Assembly (NCBI RefSeq): GCF_040718835.1
Contig: NZ_JBFEFG010000266.1
Coordinates: 186,001-250,000, forward strand
Source of the DNA: Bremerella sp. JC817
Lineage (GTDB): Bacteria > Planctomycetota > Planctomycetia > Pirellulales > Pirellulaceae
Length of the DNA: 64,000 bases
Reading direction: 5' to 3'
This document shows positions 54,029-62,113 of the stretch, one piece after another. Both the position numbers and the translations under genes were made by a program. Each line of letters opens with the position of its first letter. The first letter of the stretch is position 1. The notes beneath the pieces were generated by a model. That model made no database searches, had not been told where the DNA came from, and was given only the letters and a program-made list of their open reading frames with translations.

Positions 54029-55006
54029 ATGATGACGGTTGCCATATTGTTCTTCCTCGGCGTGCTTTTAAGTGCGTTCTTTAGCGGCTCAGAGACAGGG
54101 TTTTATCGCGTCACGCGCGTGCGGTTGGTGCTCGATGGTCTGGGTGGAAACTGGCTGTCTCGGTTCTTATTGTTCCTAACCAACCATCCGGCACTGTTTG
54201 TGGCAACCACCCTGATTGGCAACAACCTGGCCAACTACATGGTGTCGTTGTCGATCGTGTTGTTCACGCAAGATGTCTTCCCTGGCAGCGGGACGGCGGA
54301 AATGGTGTTGCCGCTGGTGATGGCCCCGGTTCTGTTTGTTTATGGCGAGTTGTTGCCGAAGTACTTCTTCTATCGGGCTCCCAACTTTTTGTTACAGCGC
54401 ACCGGTTGGATCTTCTTCTTGTTCACCGTGCTGTTCGCGCCTTGCTCGGCTTTGCTGTGGGTTTTAGGGCGAGCGCTGCAGCAGCTTCTGGGGGAATCGC
54501 CGGAAACAGTTCGCCTGGCGTTGGCACGTACAGAACTGGAAGACTTCCTGGAAGAAGGAGGCGAGTTTGGCATTTTGAATAAAGCCCAACGGCGTGTCGC
54601 CCAGGGCGTGTTTGGAGTCGCCAATCGCCGCGTGACCTCGGTCTCGACCCCTCTTTCTCGAGTATGGACCGCCAAGATTGGTTCCAAGGTGAACAATATC
54701 CTGCGGGTCGCCAAGCGGAAGCAGCTGTCGGTCATTCCTATTGTCGAAACGGAAGGGAAGCGTACGATCCCCATTGGATACATTCGCATTTGCGACTTGT
54801 ATATGGGGAACGGAGAAGACATCTGCAACTATCATCCGTTGCCTGAAATCAAGGCGAGCGATACCTGTATTTCGGCGATCACCCAGCTGCATGCTTCCGG
54901 AGAATTGATGGCGAAAGTCGTCAGCCGCAGCGGCCTGGCTGTGGGGATTGTCACCATGCAGCAACTGCAACGGGCCGTTCTCGACGCCAAGAAACAGCCT
55001 GCTTAG
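54029..55006 (+). CDS. Second CNNM-domain (DUF21) membrane protein
   Basis: 325 residues from ATG 54029 (GGAGGAG 11 bases upstream). DUF21 transmembrane domain with SAFFSGSETGFYRVTRVRLVLD, FVATTLIGNNLANYMVSL and FVYGELLPKYFFYRAPNFLLQ, then a linker and a single CBS-like region with VIPIVETEGKRTIPIGYIRICDLYMGNG and SGLAVGIVTMQQLQRAV. It lacks a clear CorC/HlyC C-terminal domain, unlike the preceding gene. A pair of different CNNM proteins in one operon points to a two-component metal transporter or channel. Confidence 0.85.
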   Translation: MMTVAILFFLGVLLSAFFSGSETGFYRVTRVRLVLDGLGGNWLSRFLLFLTNHPALFVATTLIGNNLANYMVSLSIVLFTQDVFPGSGTAEMVLPLVMAPVLFVYGELLPKYFFYRAPNFLLQRTGWIFFLFTVLFAPCSALLWVLGRALQQLLGESPETVRLALARTELEDFLEEGGEFGILNKAQRRVAQGVFGVANRRVTSVSTPLSRVWTAKIGSKVNNILRVAKRKQLSVIPIVETEGKRTIPIGYIRICDLYMGNGEDICNYHPLPEIKASDTCISAITQLHASGELMAKVVSRSGLAVGIVTMQQLQRAVLDAKKQPA

Positions 55007-55026
55007 TAGTGATCACGAAAGAGTCC

Positions 55027-55920
55027 ATGGCAACCACACCGATTAAAGCCCTGCCTCCGGGACGGCATCGTTTGACGATCGATGTCGACGGGCGCGAGCG
55101 AGAATTCTGGGTCTACATTCCGACACAAGTTGAAGAGCCGGTTGACGGCTGGCCCGTTGTCTTCATCTTCCATGGTGGCCTGTCGAACGCCCCGACGATG
55201 GTGCGATTCTGCGAAATGAACGACTACGGCGATACCGCCGGATTCGTCGCGGTGTTTCCCAATGGCACCGGTCGGCTTCCCACGATGAAGACGTGGAATG
55301 CCGGTATGTGCTGCGGCTATGCCAAACGCGAAGAAGTGGACGACGTCCACTTTGTCGAAGAACTGTTGGCCGATCTACCGCAGCGATTGGTTGTCGATCC
55401 GGCACGCATCTATGCGACCGGTATGTCCAACGGCGGAATGATGTCGTACCTGCTGGGCGACCGGCTGGCCGATCGCTTCGCCGCGATTGCCCCGGTGGGC
55501 GGCACGATGGGGAACGATACCTGTAGCCCGAGTCGACCGGTTCCGGTGCTGCACATGCATGGCACCGACGATCAGTTTGTTCGCTGGGAAGGTGGCGTTG
55601 GTCCTCGAAGCAAATCGAAGCTCGATTTCTTCTCAGTCGATCACGCGATCGAAAACTGGGTAACCGCCAACCATGCCAACAAAACGCCGACGGTCGAGCA
55701 GCTTCCGGTGACCGTCGACGATGGAACTTCCGTCGAGAAGTTCACCTATGCGGCGACTGGACCAGGCTCGGCCGAGGTGGTGCTGCTTAAGATTCATGGG
55801 GGCGGGCATACCTGGCCAGGCAAGGAAAGCCGGCTCGATCTGCTGGGCCCGACCACGCACAATCTCGATGCGAATGCCGAGATCTGGAACTTCTTTCAGC
55901 AGTATCGATTGAACGGTTAA
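55027..55920 (+). CDS. PHB depolymerase/feruloyl-esterase-like hydrolase
   Basis: 297 residues from ATG 55027; GTG 55009 is also in frame. Alpha/beta-hydrolase of the LpqC/CE1 type: oxyanion HG at FHGG (49-52), nucleophile Ser134 in YATGMSNGG, acid Asp in MHGTDDQF and His in GGGHTWPG. Such enzymes cut short polyesters, acetyl- or feruloyl-xylan. No signal peptide is evident, so it may be cytoplasmic unless exported otherwise. Located 20 bases after the CNNM gene and 4 bases before the acetyltransferase gene, so in one operon. Confidence 0.85.
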   Translation: MATTPIKALPPGRHRLTIDVDGREREFWVYIPTQVEEPVDGWPVVFIFHGGLSNAPTMVRFCEMNDYGDTAGFVAVFPNGTGRLPTMKTWNAGMCCGYAKREEVDDVHFVEELLADLPQRLVVDPARIYATGMSNGGMMSYLLGDRLADRFAAIAPVGGTMGNDTCSPSRPVPVLHMHGTDDQFVRWEGGVGPRSKSKLDFFSVDHAIENWVTANHANKTPTVEQLPVTVDDGTSVEKFTYAATGPGSAEVVLLKIHGGGHTWPGKESRLDLLGPTTHNLDANAEIWNFFQQYRLNG

Positions 55921-55924
55921 GCCC

Positions 55925-56395
55925 ATGACGCAGCGTGAAGGATCGCTGGCGATCACGCCCGTTTGCCAGGACGAGTTCGACCAACTGATCGAAGTCTGGG
56001 AGGCATCGGTCCGGGCCACGCACGATTTTCTGCCGGAAGCCAAGATCAACGAGCTGCGACCGCTGATCCGCGACCATTACTTTGCTGCGGTCACCTTGGC
56101 GAGCGTGCGTTCGCCGAAAGGACGCATCGCAGGTTTCATTGGTACGGCTGAAAATCGAATCGAGATGCTGTTCGTGCATCCCGATTTCCTCCGGCAGGGG
56201 ATCGGACGACTGCTGGTCGACTACGCGGTCCAGGTACAAAAGGTGGACGAAGTCGACGTCAACGAACAGAATCCTCAGGCGATCGTTTTTTATGAGGCTC
56301 TCGGCTTCGAGCGGTTCGGTCGAAGCGAAGTGGATGGGCAGGGGAATCCATTTCCACTGTTGCACCTAAGATGGAAGCAGCCTGCCGGTGGGTAG
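55925..56395 (+). CDS. GNAT-family N-acetyltransferase
   Basis: 156 residues. GNAT core: IEMLFVHPDFLRQGIGRLLVDYAV with the acetyl-CoA-binding R/Q-x-x-G-x-G/A loop (RQGIGR), then VDVNEQNPQAIVFYEALGFERFGRSEVDGQ. Similar in style to YjaB/ElaA-like acetyltransferases, which act on small molecules or proteins; the substrate cannot be told. The start is 4 bases after the esterase stop. Confidence 0.88.
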   Translation: MTQREGSLAITPVCQDEFDQLIEVWEASVRATHDFLPEAKINELRPLIRDHYFAAVTLASVRSPKGRIAGFIGTAENRIEMLFVHPDFLRQGIGRLLVDYAVQVQKVDEVDVNEQNPQAIVFYEALGFERFGRSEVDGQGNPFPLLHLRWKQPAGG

Positions 56396-56419
56396 GCTGC
56401 CTGGTTAGCATGGTAAGCC

Positions 56420-56794
56420 TTAGTTGCTGGCTGCGGCCGCGGCAGCAGCTTTTTTGGCGGTTTCGTTCTTCTGGCGACGCAGTTCTTCTTCGGCTGCCAT
56501 TTCCTTGATGCGGTCGAGCTGCGGTTTGGTCAGAACGCTGGCGAATTCCTTCTTCATGGCGTCTTCGAGCTTTTCGATTTCTGCCTTCAGCTTGTCGATC
56601 TGCGAGTCGTATTCCTTTTGGATCTCGTAGATCTTGGCACGCTGATCATTGGTGACGATATCGCCCCAGTAGGCCGGCAGACGGCCTTTGAATTCCGACT
56701 TGGTGGTGGGCTCGGCTTCCTGAGCCGAAAGAGATGAATAAGCCACCATTCCCAGCAACATCAACGATGCAATCGCAAGAGTCTTCGTGGGCAT
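56420..56794 (-). CDS. Secreted helical protein, LTxxQ-like
   Basis: 124 residues from ATG 56794 (the upstream in-frame start at 56827 would precede the signal). Signal peptide PTKTLAIASLMLLGMVAYSSLSAQE. Mature part: VTNDQRAKIYEIQKEYDSQIDKLKAEIEKLEDAMKK, then VLTKPQLDRIKEMAAEE and an Ala-rich tail. The repeated D/T-x-x-Q pattern and all-helical build make it a distant relative in style of the protein at 43845-44351. Function unknown. Confidence 0.65.
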   Translation of the reverse strand: MPTKTLAIASLMLLGMVAYSSLSAQEAEPTTKSEFKGRLPAYWGDIVTNDQRAKIYEIQKEYDSQIDKLKAEIEKLEDAMKKEFASVLTKPQLDRIKEMAAEEELRRQKNETAKKAAAAAAASN

Positions 56795-56934
56795 TTCTGC
56801 TTTCCCCCAAACATGAAAACTGGCCATAGCCGTCGTGGCAAATCAGGGGGTGGTCCTTCACCAGTTAGAGGGTGATTTTAATTTGCCATTTGGGGGGTGG
56901 CAAGCAAAATCCTGGCGAGTGCGAGAAGCGCATT

Positions 56935-57060
56935 AAAAAAGGCCAGAAGTAGTCGATCCATCGCCTACTTTGACCTTTGATCTCACGGGGCCGCATCCTG
57001 CGTCCCGTCCTCCCGGTGTTCGATCAGTAATACTTATCGTCCGGTTCTGAAGAAGTTCTG
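56935..57060 (-). ncRNA. Candidate small RNA ending in an intrinsic terminator
   Basis: Read on the minus strand: hairpin A with arms 57004-57007+56999-57002 and 56986-56989+56992-56995 (CGGG.CGCA..TGCG..CCCG, one bulge), then hairpin B with arms 56965-56978 and 56938-56952 (AAAGGTCAAAGTAG pairing to CTACTTCTGGCCTTT, one mismatch and one bulge) and directly after it six T (plus-strand A run 56935-56940). The Cys-rich protein gene upstream already has its own terminator at 57133-57163, so this second terminator implies an independent transcript. The 5' end is unknown; TATTAC-like boxes lie near 57030. Confidence 0.35.
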
Positions 57061-57132
57061 GACTGAAAATCTGGTATTTTCGTGCTAGCACCTACCATCG
57101 TTTGTTCGATTTGAAGCGGCTAGCAAAAATAT

Positions 57133-57163
57133 GCGGGCAGATCCCCATCCAGGATCCGCCCGC
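57133..57163 (-). terminator. Terminator of the Cys-rich secreted protein gene
   Basis: GCGGGC (57133-57138) pairs with GCCCGC (57158-57163), with an inner GATCC/GGATC pair. On the minus strand the stem is followed by ATATTTTTGC. It lies 75 bases after the stop at 57238. Confidence 0.7.
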
Positions 57164-57237
57164 AAGACGCTTGGGCTCATAGGCAAACCACACTCCCCAG
57201 GTAGCTTGGTCGAGCCATCGCGTTTTTCGTGAGAGCG

Positions 57238-57873
57238 TTAGTTTCGCGGCAGCAGAGCTTGCAGCGATGGCAGAAGGCGAGCTTCTTTCGCTTCTGGCTT
57301 GGCCGGTGCAGCGGCCGGGGTTGGTTCGATGGCTGGGGCAACCTGAGGAACGTTGTGTTCCATCGATTGTTCCAGGTTGATGATTTCGGTGGTGCTACCA
57401 CAGGTGTCGCAGCCCGACATGCCGCAATCGTTGCACTTGTTCCAGAAGCCACGCAGGTTCATGCCCAGGCAACTGGTGCAGGCATGGCCGCAGCCTTTGA
57501 CCATGCGACCATGGTTGCAACCGCACATGGGGTAGTCGCCGCAGCAAGGCATGGTCGTTTCGACTTCGCAGCCGCACGATGGCGAACCAAACCAGTGGTA
57601 ACGAGTGTGCAATTTAGGTCGGCAGCTCGAAACTGGGCGAGGAGCACAGTAGTTGCTCCACAGATCGGCACAGTTGCCGGTCGAGCAGCTGGAGCCGGCG
57701 TAGGCACCCTGGTTGCAACCGCAGCCAGCGGCACCCATGGCGGCAACATATTCGCTGCTGACGGGCGTGTGCGAGGTTGGATAGCTGACGGTCATGGCGT
57801 CCCAAATGCCGGCCGAAGCGGTTCCAGCGGCCGAGAGAACGACAAAGCACGAAGCAATGGCAAGGCGAATCAT
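57238..57873 (-). CDS. Cysteine-rich secreted protein of unknown function
   Basis: 211 residues. Signal peptide MIRLAIASCFVVLSAAGTASAG. The mature part has 19 cysteines in short clusters: CGCNQG, CSTGNC, CGCEV, PCCGD, CGCNHG, CGHACTSC and CNDCGMSGCDTCG, followed by a Cys-free Pro/Ala tail. The CxxC and CxC spacing could form disulfides or bind metals. No known fold recognised; the style is typical of planctomycete-only surface proteins. It has its own terminator and stands alone. Confidence 0.65.
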   Translation of the reverse strand: MIRLAIASCFVVLSAAGTASAGIWDAMTVSYPTSHTPVSSEYVAAMGAAGCGCNQGAYAGSSCSTGNCADLWSNYCAPRPVSSCRPKLHTRYHWFGSPSCGCEVETTMPCCGDYPMCGCNHGRMVKGCGHACTSCLGMNLRGFWNKCNDCGMSGCDTCGSTTEIINLEQSMEHNVPQVAPAIEPTPAAAPAKPEAKEARLLPSLQALLPRN

Positions 57874-58110
57874 GTTTCTGTTTCCTTAGGGTTGGGGAGT
57901 TTAGTGAGGGAGTATTTGTTGCACTGCCGAAACATGCCACGCGTTTCGCGTTGTGCAAACGCAACATCGAAAAAATTTGCCTCGTCGTTAGTCCTTCCGT
58001 GGTCGATCAACTATCCCTGACCGGAACAATCGTTCCAAACCGATGAAAACGCACCCTTACGGCTCGATTCGCTAGAATGACGGGCAGGAAAGACTTCCCA
58101 GAAAACACCC

Positions 58111-59067
58111 TTGGAATCGCTCGCACTGATGCTTCTGGCCCAATGGCAACTCGATCCTGGCTGGCTTCCTGCCATCGCGGCCTTGCTATTGGGGCTCGTG
58201 GGGTGCGTGATCTTGCTGCGGGGACGGTCCGGCCTGAAAGGAACGACGCTGCTTGCCCCCTGGGGGTGGTGTTTTGTGGCCTGGGTCGCTCTGTTTGGCA
58301 GCGAAGTGGCAATCGGCACGCTGCATGGGCTGCAGATCCCCGTCAACGACGAGCAGTGGCGTTATCTGGCGGCCATGGGACTGTTTTGCCCGCAACTATC
58401 CCAAATTGGTGCGAAACGCTCTCAGACGCTTCTGTGGCAATTGGTGGTGGTCCTCTTTTGGGTGATACTTTGCCTGCCGGTCTGGCGGGCCTGGTTCTCG
58501 GCGGGGACTGGGCACATGAACCCAGGTCCTCTTTGGGGCACCTTCCTGGCGGTTTTGATCCTGGCAGGGGTGTTGAACAACGGACCGACCCGCTTCGGAT
58601 GCACCGCACTGTGCCTCGCCTCGGCCCAGGTCTTGATGACTTATTCGTATTTGCCAGGGACCGGCTTGGACCTGACATCGAGCGGTGTTTTGGCCTCGAT
58701 GGTGATGTTGGTGGTGGGAATGATGATGGTTCTGCTCGGCTGGCCGACTCGGCCAGAGACGATGCGCGCCGAAGATCGAGCCTGGATCGATTTCCGCGAC
58801 AGCTATGGTGGGTTCTGGGCAGCGCGAGTCATGTATCGCGTCAACGAGTCCGCCGTGCGTTTTGATTGGGGGTTATGGCTTGGCTGGAATGGTTTTTCCC
58901 AGGTCGAGATCGTCGGTTCTCACCCCGACTATCAAGATGAGGTACGGCATGCCCTGGTGAGTTGCCTGCGGCGACTTCTGGGGGACTTCGTCGATCAGCA
59001 ATGGCTCGATGCCCGTTTGCCTCGACCCACCCAGCAGAAGAAGGGTTTAGAAGACTTGGAAGCATAG
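58111..59067 (+). CDS. Polytopic membrane protein of unknown function
   Basis: 318 residues from TTG 58111; ATG 58129 is an alternative, neither with a clear ribosome-binding site. Six or seven hydrophobic segments fill residues ~5-215 (PAIAALLLGLVGCVILL, WCFVAWVALFGSEVAIG, LLWQLVVVLFWVILCLPVW and so on), followed by a soluble ~90-residue tail with WIDFRDSYGGFWAARVMYRVNESAVRF, which may bind a partner on the cytoplasmic side. No family recognised. Possibly co-transcribed with the kinase gene 190 bases downstream. Confidence 0.6.
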   Translation: MESLALMLLAQWQLDPGWLPAIAALLLGLVGCVILLRGRSGLKGTTLLAPWGWCFVAWVALFGSEVAIGTLHGLQIPVNDEQWRYLAAMGLFCPQLSQIGAKRSQTLLWQLVVVLFWVILCLPVWRAWFSAGTGHMNPGPLWGTFLAVLILAGVLNNGPTRFGCTALCLASAQVLMTYSYLPGTGLDLTSSGVLASMVMLVVGMMMVLLGWPTRPETMRAEDRAWIDFRDSYGGFWAARVMYRVNESAVRFDWGLWLGWNGFSQVEIVGSHPDYQDEVRHALVSCLRRLLGDFVDQQWLDARLPRPTQQKKGLEDLEA

Positions 59068-59257
59068 GCAAGTAAATGATTCCGTCCTGATGACAGATCG
59101 GTTGCCAAGCATCGAAAGGGGGTCGATACTTAAATCTGGTTGAATCGACGAATCAATCGGCCTCCTTGCGAGGTAAAACCATTGGCCTCGGCAGCGAAGA
59201 CGTTCTAAAATTCCGCAGCCCCGGCCCTTTATCCGCGATGCCCCTTTGAGACACGCA

Positions 59258-60919
59258 GTGACGGAACTGAAGAACAGCAACGGCGATGCCGCGTCGGAAC
59301 TCGATTTAGCCGGACGCTCCGTCGGGGATTATCGAGTCCTTCGTCGTCTGGGGCGTGGGGCGATGGCCGAGGTCTTTCTGGCCGAGCAGCAAAGCCTGAA
59401 GCGAAACGTCGCCGTCAAGATTCTTCTGCCGGAACTCGCCAAAGACGACGCCTACGTCCGGCGCTTTCATCGCGAAGCTCAAGCCGCCGCCGCACTGACC
59501 CATGCCAGCATTGTCCAGATCTACGAAGTGGGCAACGCCGATGGCCTGCACTTCATCGCTCAGGAATATGTTCCGGGGCAGAATCTGAAACAACTGCTCA
59601 ACAAGCAAGGCACGCTCGAGGTCAAGCTGGTCGGCGCGATCTTGCGACAGGTTTCCGCCGCGCTTTACAAGGCGGCAGAGCAGGGGATCGTGCATCGCGA
59701 CATCAAGCCCGAAAACATCTTGATTACCGCGACTGGCGAAGTGAAGGTAGCCGACTTCGGCCTCGCCCGTGTGATTGCCCCAGGGGCTGACGGGATGAAC
59801 CTGACTCAGGTCGGGATCACCATGGGGACGCCGCTGTACATGAGCCCCGAGCAAGCCGAAGGCAAGGTGCTGGATCAACGCAGCGATATCTACTCGCTGG
59901 GGGTGACCTGTTATCAGCTGCTCGCAGGACGCCCTCCGTTCGAGGGCGACAATCCGCTGACGGTTGCCGTGAAGCACTTGAACACCGAGCCGGAACGACT
60001 CGAGAAAGTTCGAGGAGGCGTTCCGCCGTCGCTGGCTCGCGTGATTCATAAAATGCTGGCCAAGAAACCGGACGATCGTTATCAGAACGCCTCGGATCTG
60101 CTGCGAGAGCTTCGCGAAGTTCAGAAGAGCCTGGGGACCGACGCTTTCGGGAGCGATCCTTCCGACTGGTCGATTGCGGAACTGGCGTCCCTTTCCGCCA
60201 TCCGTAGCGACGGCCTCAAAGATCTCTCCGAGGTGATGAAAACATCGGCCATGACGGTCTATCGTCGCCCGTCGTGGAGCAAACGCTTCGTCGCGATTAG
60301 CGGCGTCATGCTGGTTTGCCTGGTGGTGGGTGGCGCACTGGCGGTGGCCTCGAAGCAGCCAAACCTGTTGGAAGTGCCTCAAGAGCAGCAAGAGCAACCC
60401 TTGGCGAAAGTGGGTCTGACGGCCAGCGAGCAGTTTGACTTCGCGATGTTCAAAAATAAGAACCGCGGCCCCGATCAGCGGCCTGAGTACTTCGCCAGCG
60501 TTTATCGCCATTTCCCCATGGAACTGAGTGACGAGAATCGCATGTGGGGGCTGAAGGCGATGAAGCAGGAAGCGGTCTTGCTGCTCAATCAGCAGCGGTA
60601 CCGCGAAGCCCTGCGAGTCTTTGAGCAAATGGCAACGCAGCCGGTCATTCAGGTCGAAGCCAAGGCGTTCGGCTATGCCGGCAAGGCGATCTGCCTTTCG
60701 GAAATGGGCCAGACTTCCGCCGCGGAACAAGCTGCCGCCGAGGCGACCTCGGAAGAGTATCTCAACATTCTGCGAAAGACCGACCCTGAATTCTTGGCGA
60801 CGTTCGAGGTCATCCGTAATCGGTTGACCGGGCAGACTCAGTCTTCCAGTGCGACCTCGCACAGAACGTCGAGCATCGCTTCGATCGACGACAACGCGGC
60901 CGATTCTTCCGGCGTGTGA
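59258..60919 (+). CDS. Membrane-anchored Ser/Thr protein kinase
   Basis: 553 residues from GTG 59258; TTG 59246 is an alternative. Hanks-type kinase: Gly-loop GRGAMAEVF (32-40), Lys54 in VAVKIL, Glu73, catalytic HRDIKPEN (146-153), DFG (166-168) and the SPE activation end. One membrane segment at ~346-368 and an outer ~150-residue part with TPR-like helices (NQQRYREALRVFEQM). The last ~26 residues come from sequence that overlaps the convergent peptidase gene by 82 bases. In planctomycetes such kinases are very numerous; no partner is evident. Confidence 0.93.
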   Translation: MTELKNSNGDAASELDLAGRSVGDYRVLRRLGRGAMAEVFLAEQQSLKRNVAVKILLPELAKDDAYVRRFHREAQAAAALTHASIVQIYEVGNADGLHFIAQEYVPGQNLKQLLNKQGTLEVKLVGAILRQVSAALYKAAEQGIVHRDIKPENILITATGEVKVADFGLARVIAPGADGMNLTQVGITMGTPLYMSPEQAEGKVLDQRSDIYSLGVTCYQLLAGRPPFEGDNPLTVAVKHLNTEPERLEKVRGGVPPSLARVIHKMLAKKPDDRYQNASDLLRELREVQKSLGTDAFGSDPSDWSIAELASLSAIRSDGLKDLSEVMKTSAMTVYRRPSWSKRFVAISGVMLVCLVVGGALAVASKQPNLLEVPQEQQEQPLAKVGLTASEQFDFAMFKNKNRGPDQRPEYFASVYRHFPMELSDENRMWGLKAMKQEAVLLLNQQRYREALRVFEQMATQPVIQVEAKAFGYAGKAICLSEMGQTSAAEQAAAEATSEEYLNILRKTDPEFLATFEVIRNRLTGQTQSSSATSHRTSSIASIDDNAADSSGV

Positions 60920-61908
60920 TAACCCGTGGTGGGGACCTGAAGCGTCGCCCCTTGAATCGTTCCGCCGGAAGCAGACGCCACGCGACCTAGTTCCGTACTA
61001 CCGAGCGACGTCGGCGATTTGCCTTCTGCGACGCGTATTTCGTTCTGCTTCGCGATGTATTCGTCTTTGAAGCTGTAGCGAATGCCGAACTTGTTGCACG
61101 CGGCTTCCAACTTGTCGACCATCTGCGGATTGAAGATGGCGTTCGTATCGCGGCGACGCAGCACCACTTGCTGGGCATCGGCAGTCGGGATGTCTGGGAA
61201 GGGGCTCGTATCGAGCACCAGTAGGTCTTGCGTTTCAATCCCGCAGCGACGGAACCATTCCAAAAGGAAACGCCAGCTTCGGCCTGCTTCCTCCTGAGCG
61301 GTAAAGAGGACCGTGCCTTGGAAGCCATGACGGAACAAGTAAACCAGCATGGCGGTCGTCAGCACGTTGTCGAGTTGAGCCGAGACCCGGCCATAGTTCA
61401 CCGAAAGGCGATCCTGGTAGGCGACCGGCGTGCCAGGCAGCACATGATCAAGCCCTTCGACCTCGAACACCAGGTTCCCTCGACGCTCGCAAAGGTAGGA
61501 CCGCTTGATGGTCCCTTTGCCCAGGTAGGTTCCGCTCCAAGGCACATAGGCCTGAACGAAACGTTCGTGAAAACGCTCGGCGATGGTCTGGAAGGTTTGT
61601 TCCGAGACCGAGTCCCCCAGCAAGTCGCCACGGTTCCGCGCGACGAAGGCCGCGTACTGGAACTCGTTTGGTCCGGTACAGATCAGCCCGTGCCGATCGA
61701 CGTGGGCCGAGATATGCATCCGATCGGGGTTCGTCCCGCACGCAACCAAAAGACCTTCATACAAGGTGACTTTGGCGTGCGTTTCTTCCAATTCTCGTTG
61801 CAGATAGCGGAAGAAAGCATGTTCGGAGCCGACCACGGCCGGGTGCCGAACCAGTTGCTTCAGGATATCGAGAAAATCGTCGAGGTCAGACTTGGTCACG
61901 GCATGCAT
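60838..61908 (-). CDS. M42-family-like metallopeptidase (aminopeptidase)
   Basis: 356 residues. Metal-binding set of the M42/M20-type fold: His69 and Asp71 in ISAHVDRHGL, bridging Asp180 in AQLDNVLTTAM, Glu206-Glu207 in TAQEEAGR, Asp233 in LVLDTSPF and His331 in TTGYHTPEESA. The order and spacing match glutamyl/deblocking aminopeptidases that trim peptides in the cytoplasm. There is no signal peptide. Its 3' end overlaps the kinase gene tail to tail by 82 bases, so the last 26 codons of both genes share the same DNA. Confidence 0.85.
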   Translation of the reverse strand: MHAVTKSDLDDFLDILKQLVRHPAVVGSEHAFFRYLQRELEETHAKVTLYEGLLVACGTNPDRMHISAHVDRHGLICTGPNEFQYAAFVARNRGDLLGDSVSEQTFQTIAERFHERFVQAYVPWSGTYLGKGTIKRSYLCERRGNLVFEVEGLDHVLPGTPVAYQDRLSVNYGRVSAQLDNVLTTAMLVYLFRHGFQGTVLFTAQEEAGRSWRFLLEWFRRCGIETQDLLVLDTSPFPDIPTADAQQVVLRRRDTNAIFNPQMVDKLEAACNKFGIRYSFKDEYIAKQNEIRVAEGKSPTSLGSTELGRVASASGGTIQGATLQVPTTGYHTPEESAALSSIEAMLDVLCEVALED

Positions 61909-62047
61909 TCAACAGGCGATATCGATGAATAAAGGGAAATCCCTTAGAAGCTCAGTGTAATTTCTTAGCCCCCTCGTTTGAAAGAGCTGAGCCGATTCTG
62001 TTCAGCAGAACGAAGGCGTAAGTCGGGACGAAAAGCTGGTTTTTCTT

Positions 62048-62076
62048 TTGCCCTTCTTCGAAATCGGGCAGATAAT
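62048..62076 (+). promoter_or_regulatory. Promoter for the His/Gly-rich TPR protein gene
   Basis: TTGCCC (62048-62053), 17 bases, GATAAT (62071-62076). Four and five of six positions match the sigma70 consensus. The transcript would start near 62083, about 31 bases before the GTG at 62114. Confidence 0.4.
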
Positions 62077-62113
62077 ACAAAAGATCGCTTCTTAATGTGA
62101 TGGAGAAATTGCA

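Larger units (their letters stand above)
56795..57237. other. Intergenic region with a possible minus-strand small RNA
   Basis: 56795-56934: nothing recognised. 56935-57060: two clear hairpins and, on the minus strand, a following T run (see the ncRNA entry). 57133-57163: terminator of the Cys-rich protein gene. No protein-coding gene is supported. Confidence 0.45.

Noticed and set aside
59306..60862. 518-residue open frame on the minus strand opposite the Ser/Thr kinase
   Set aside because: The kinase motifs on the plus strand are complete; the opposite frame has no motif.
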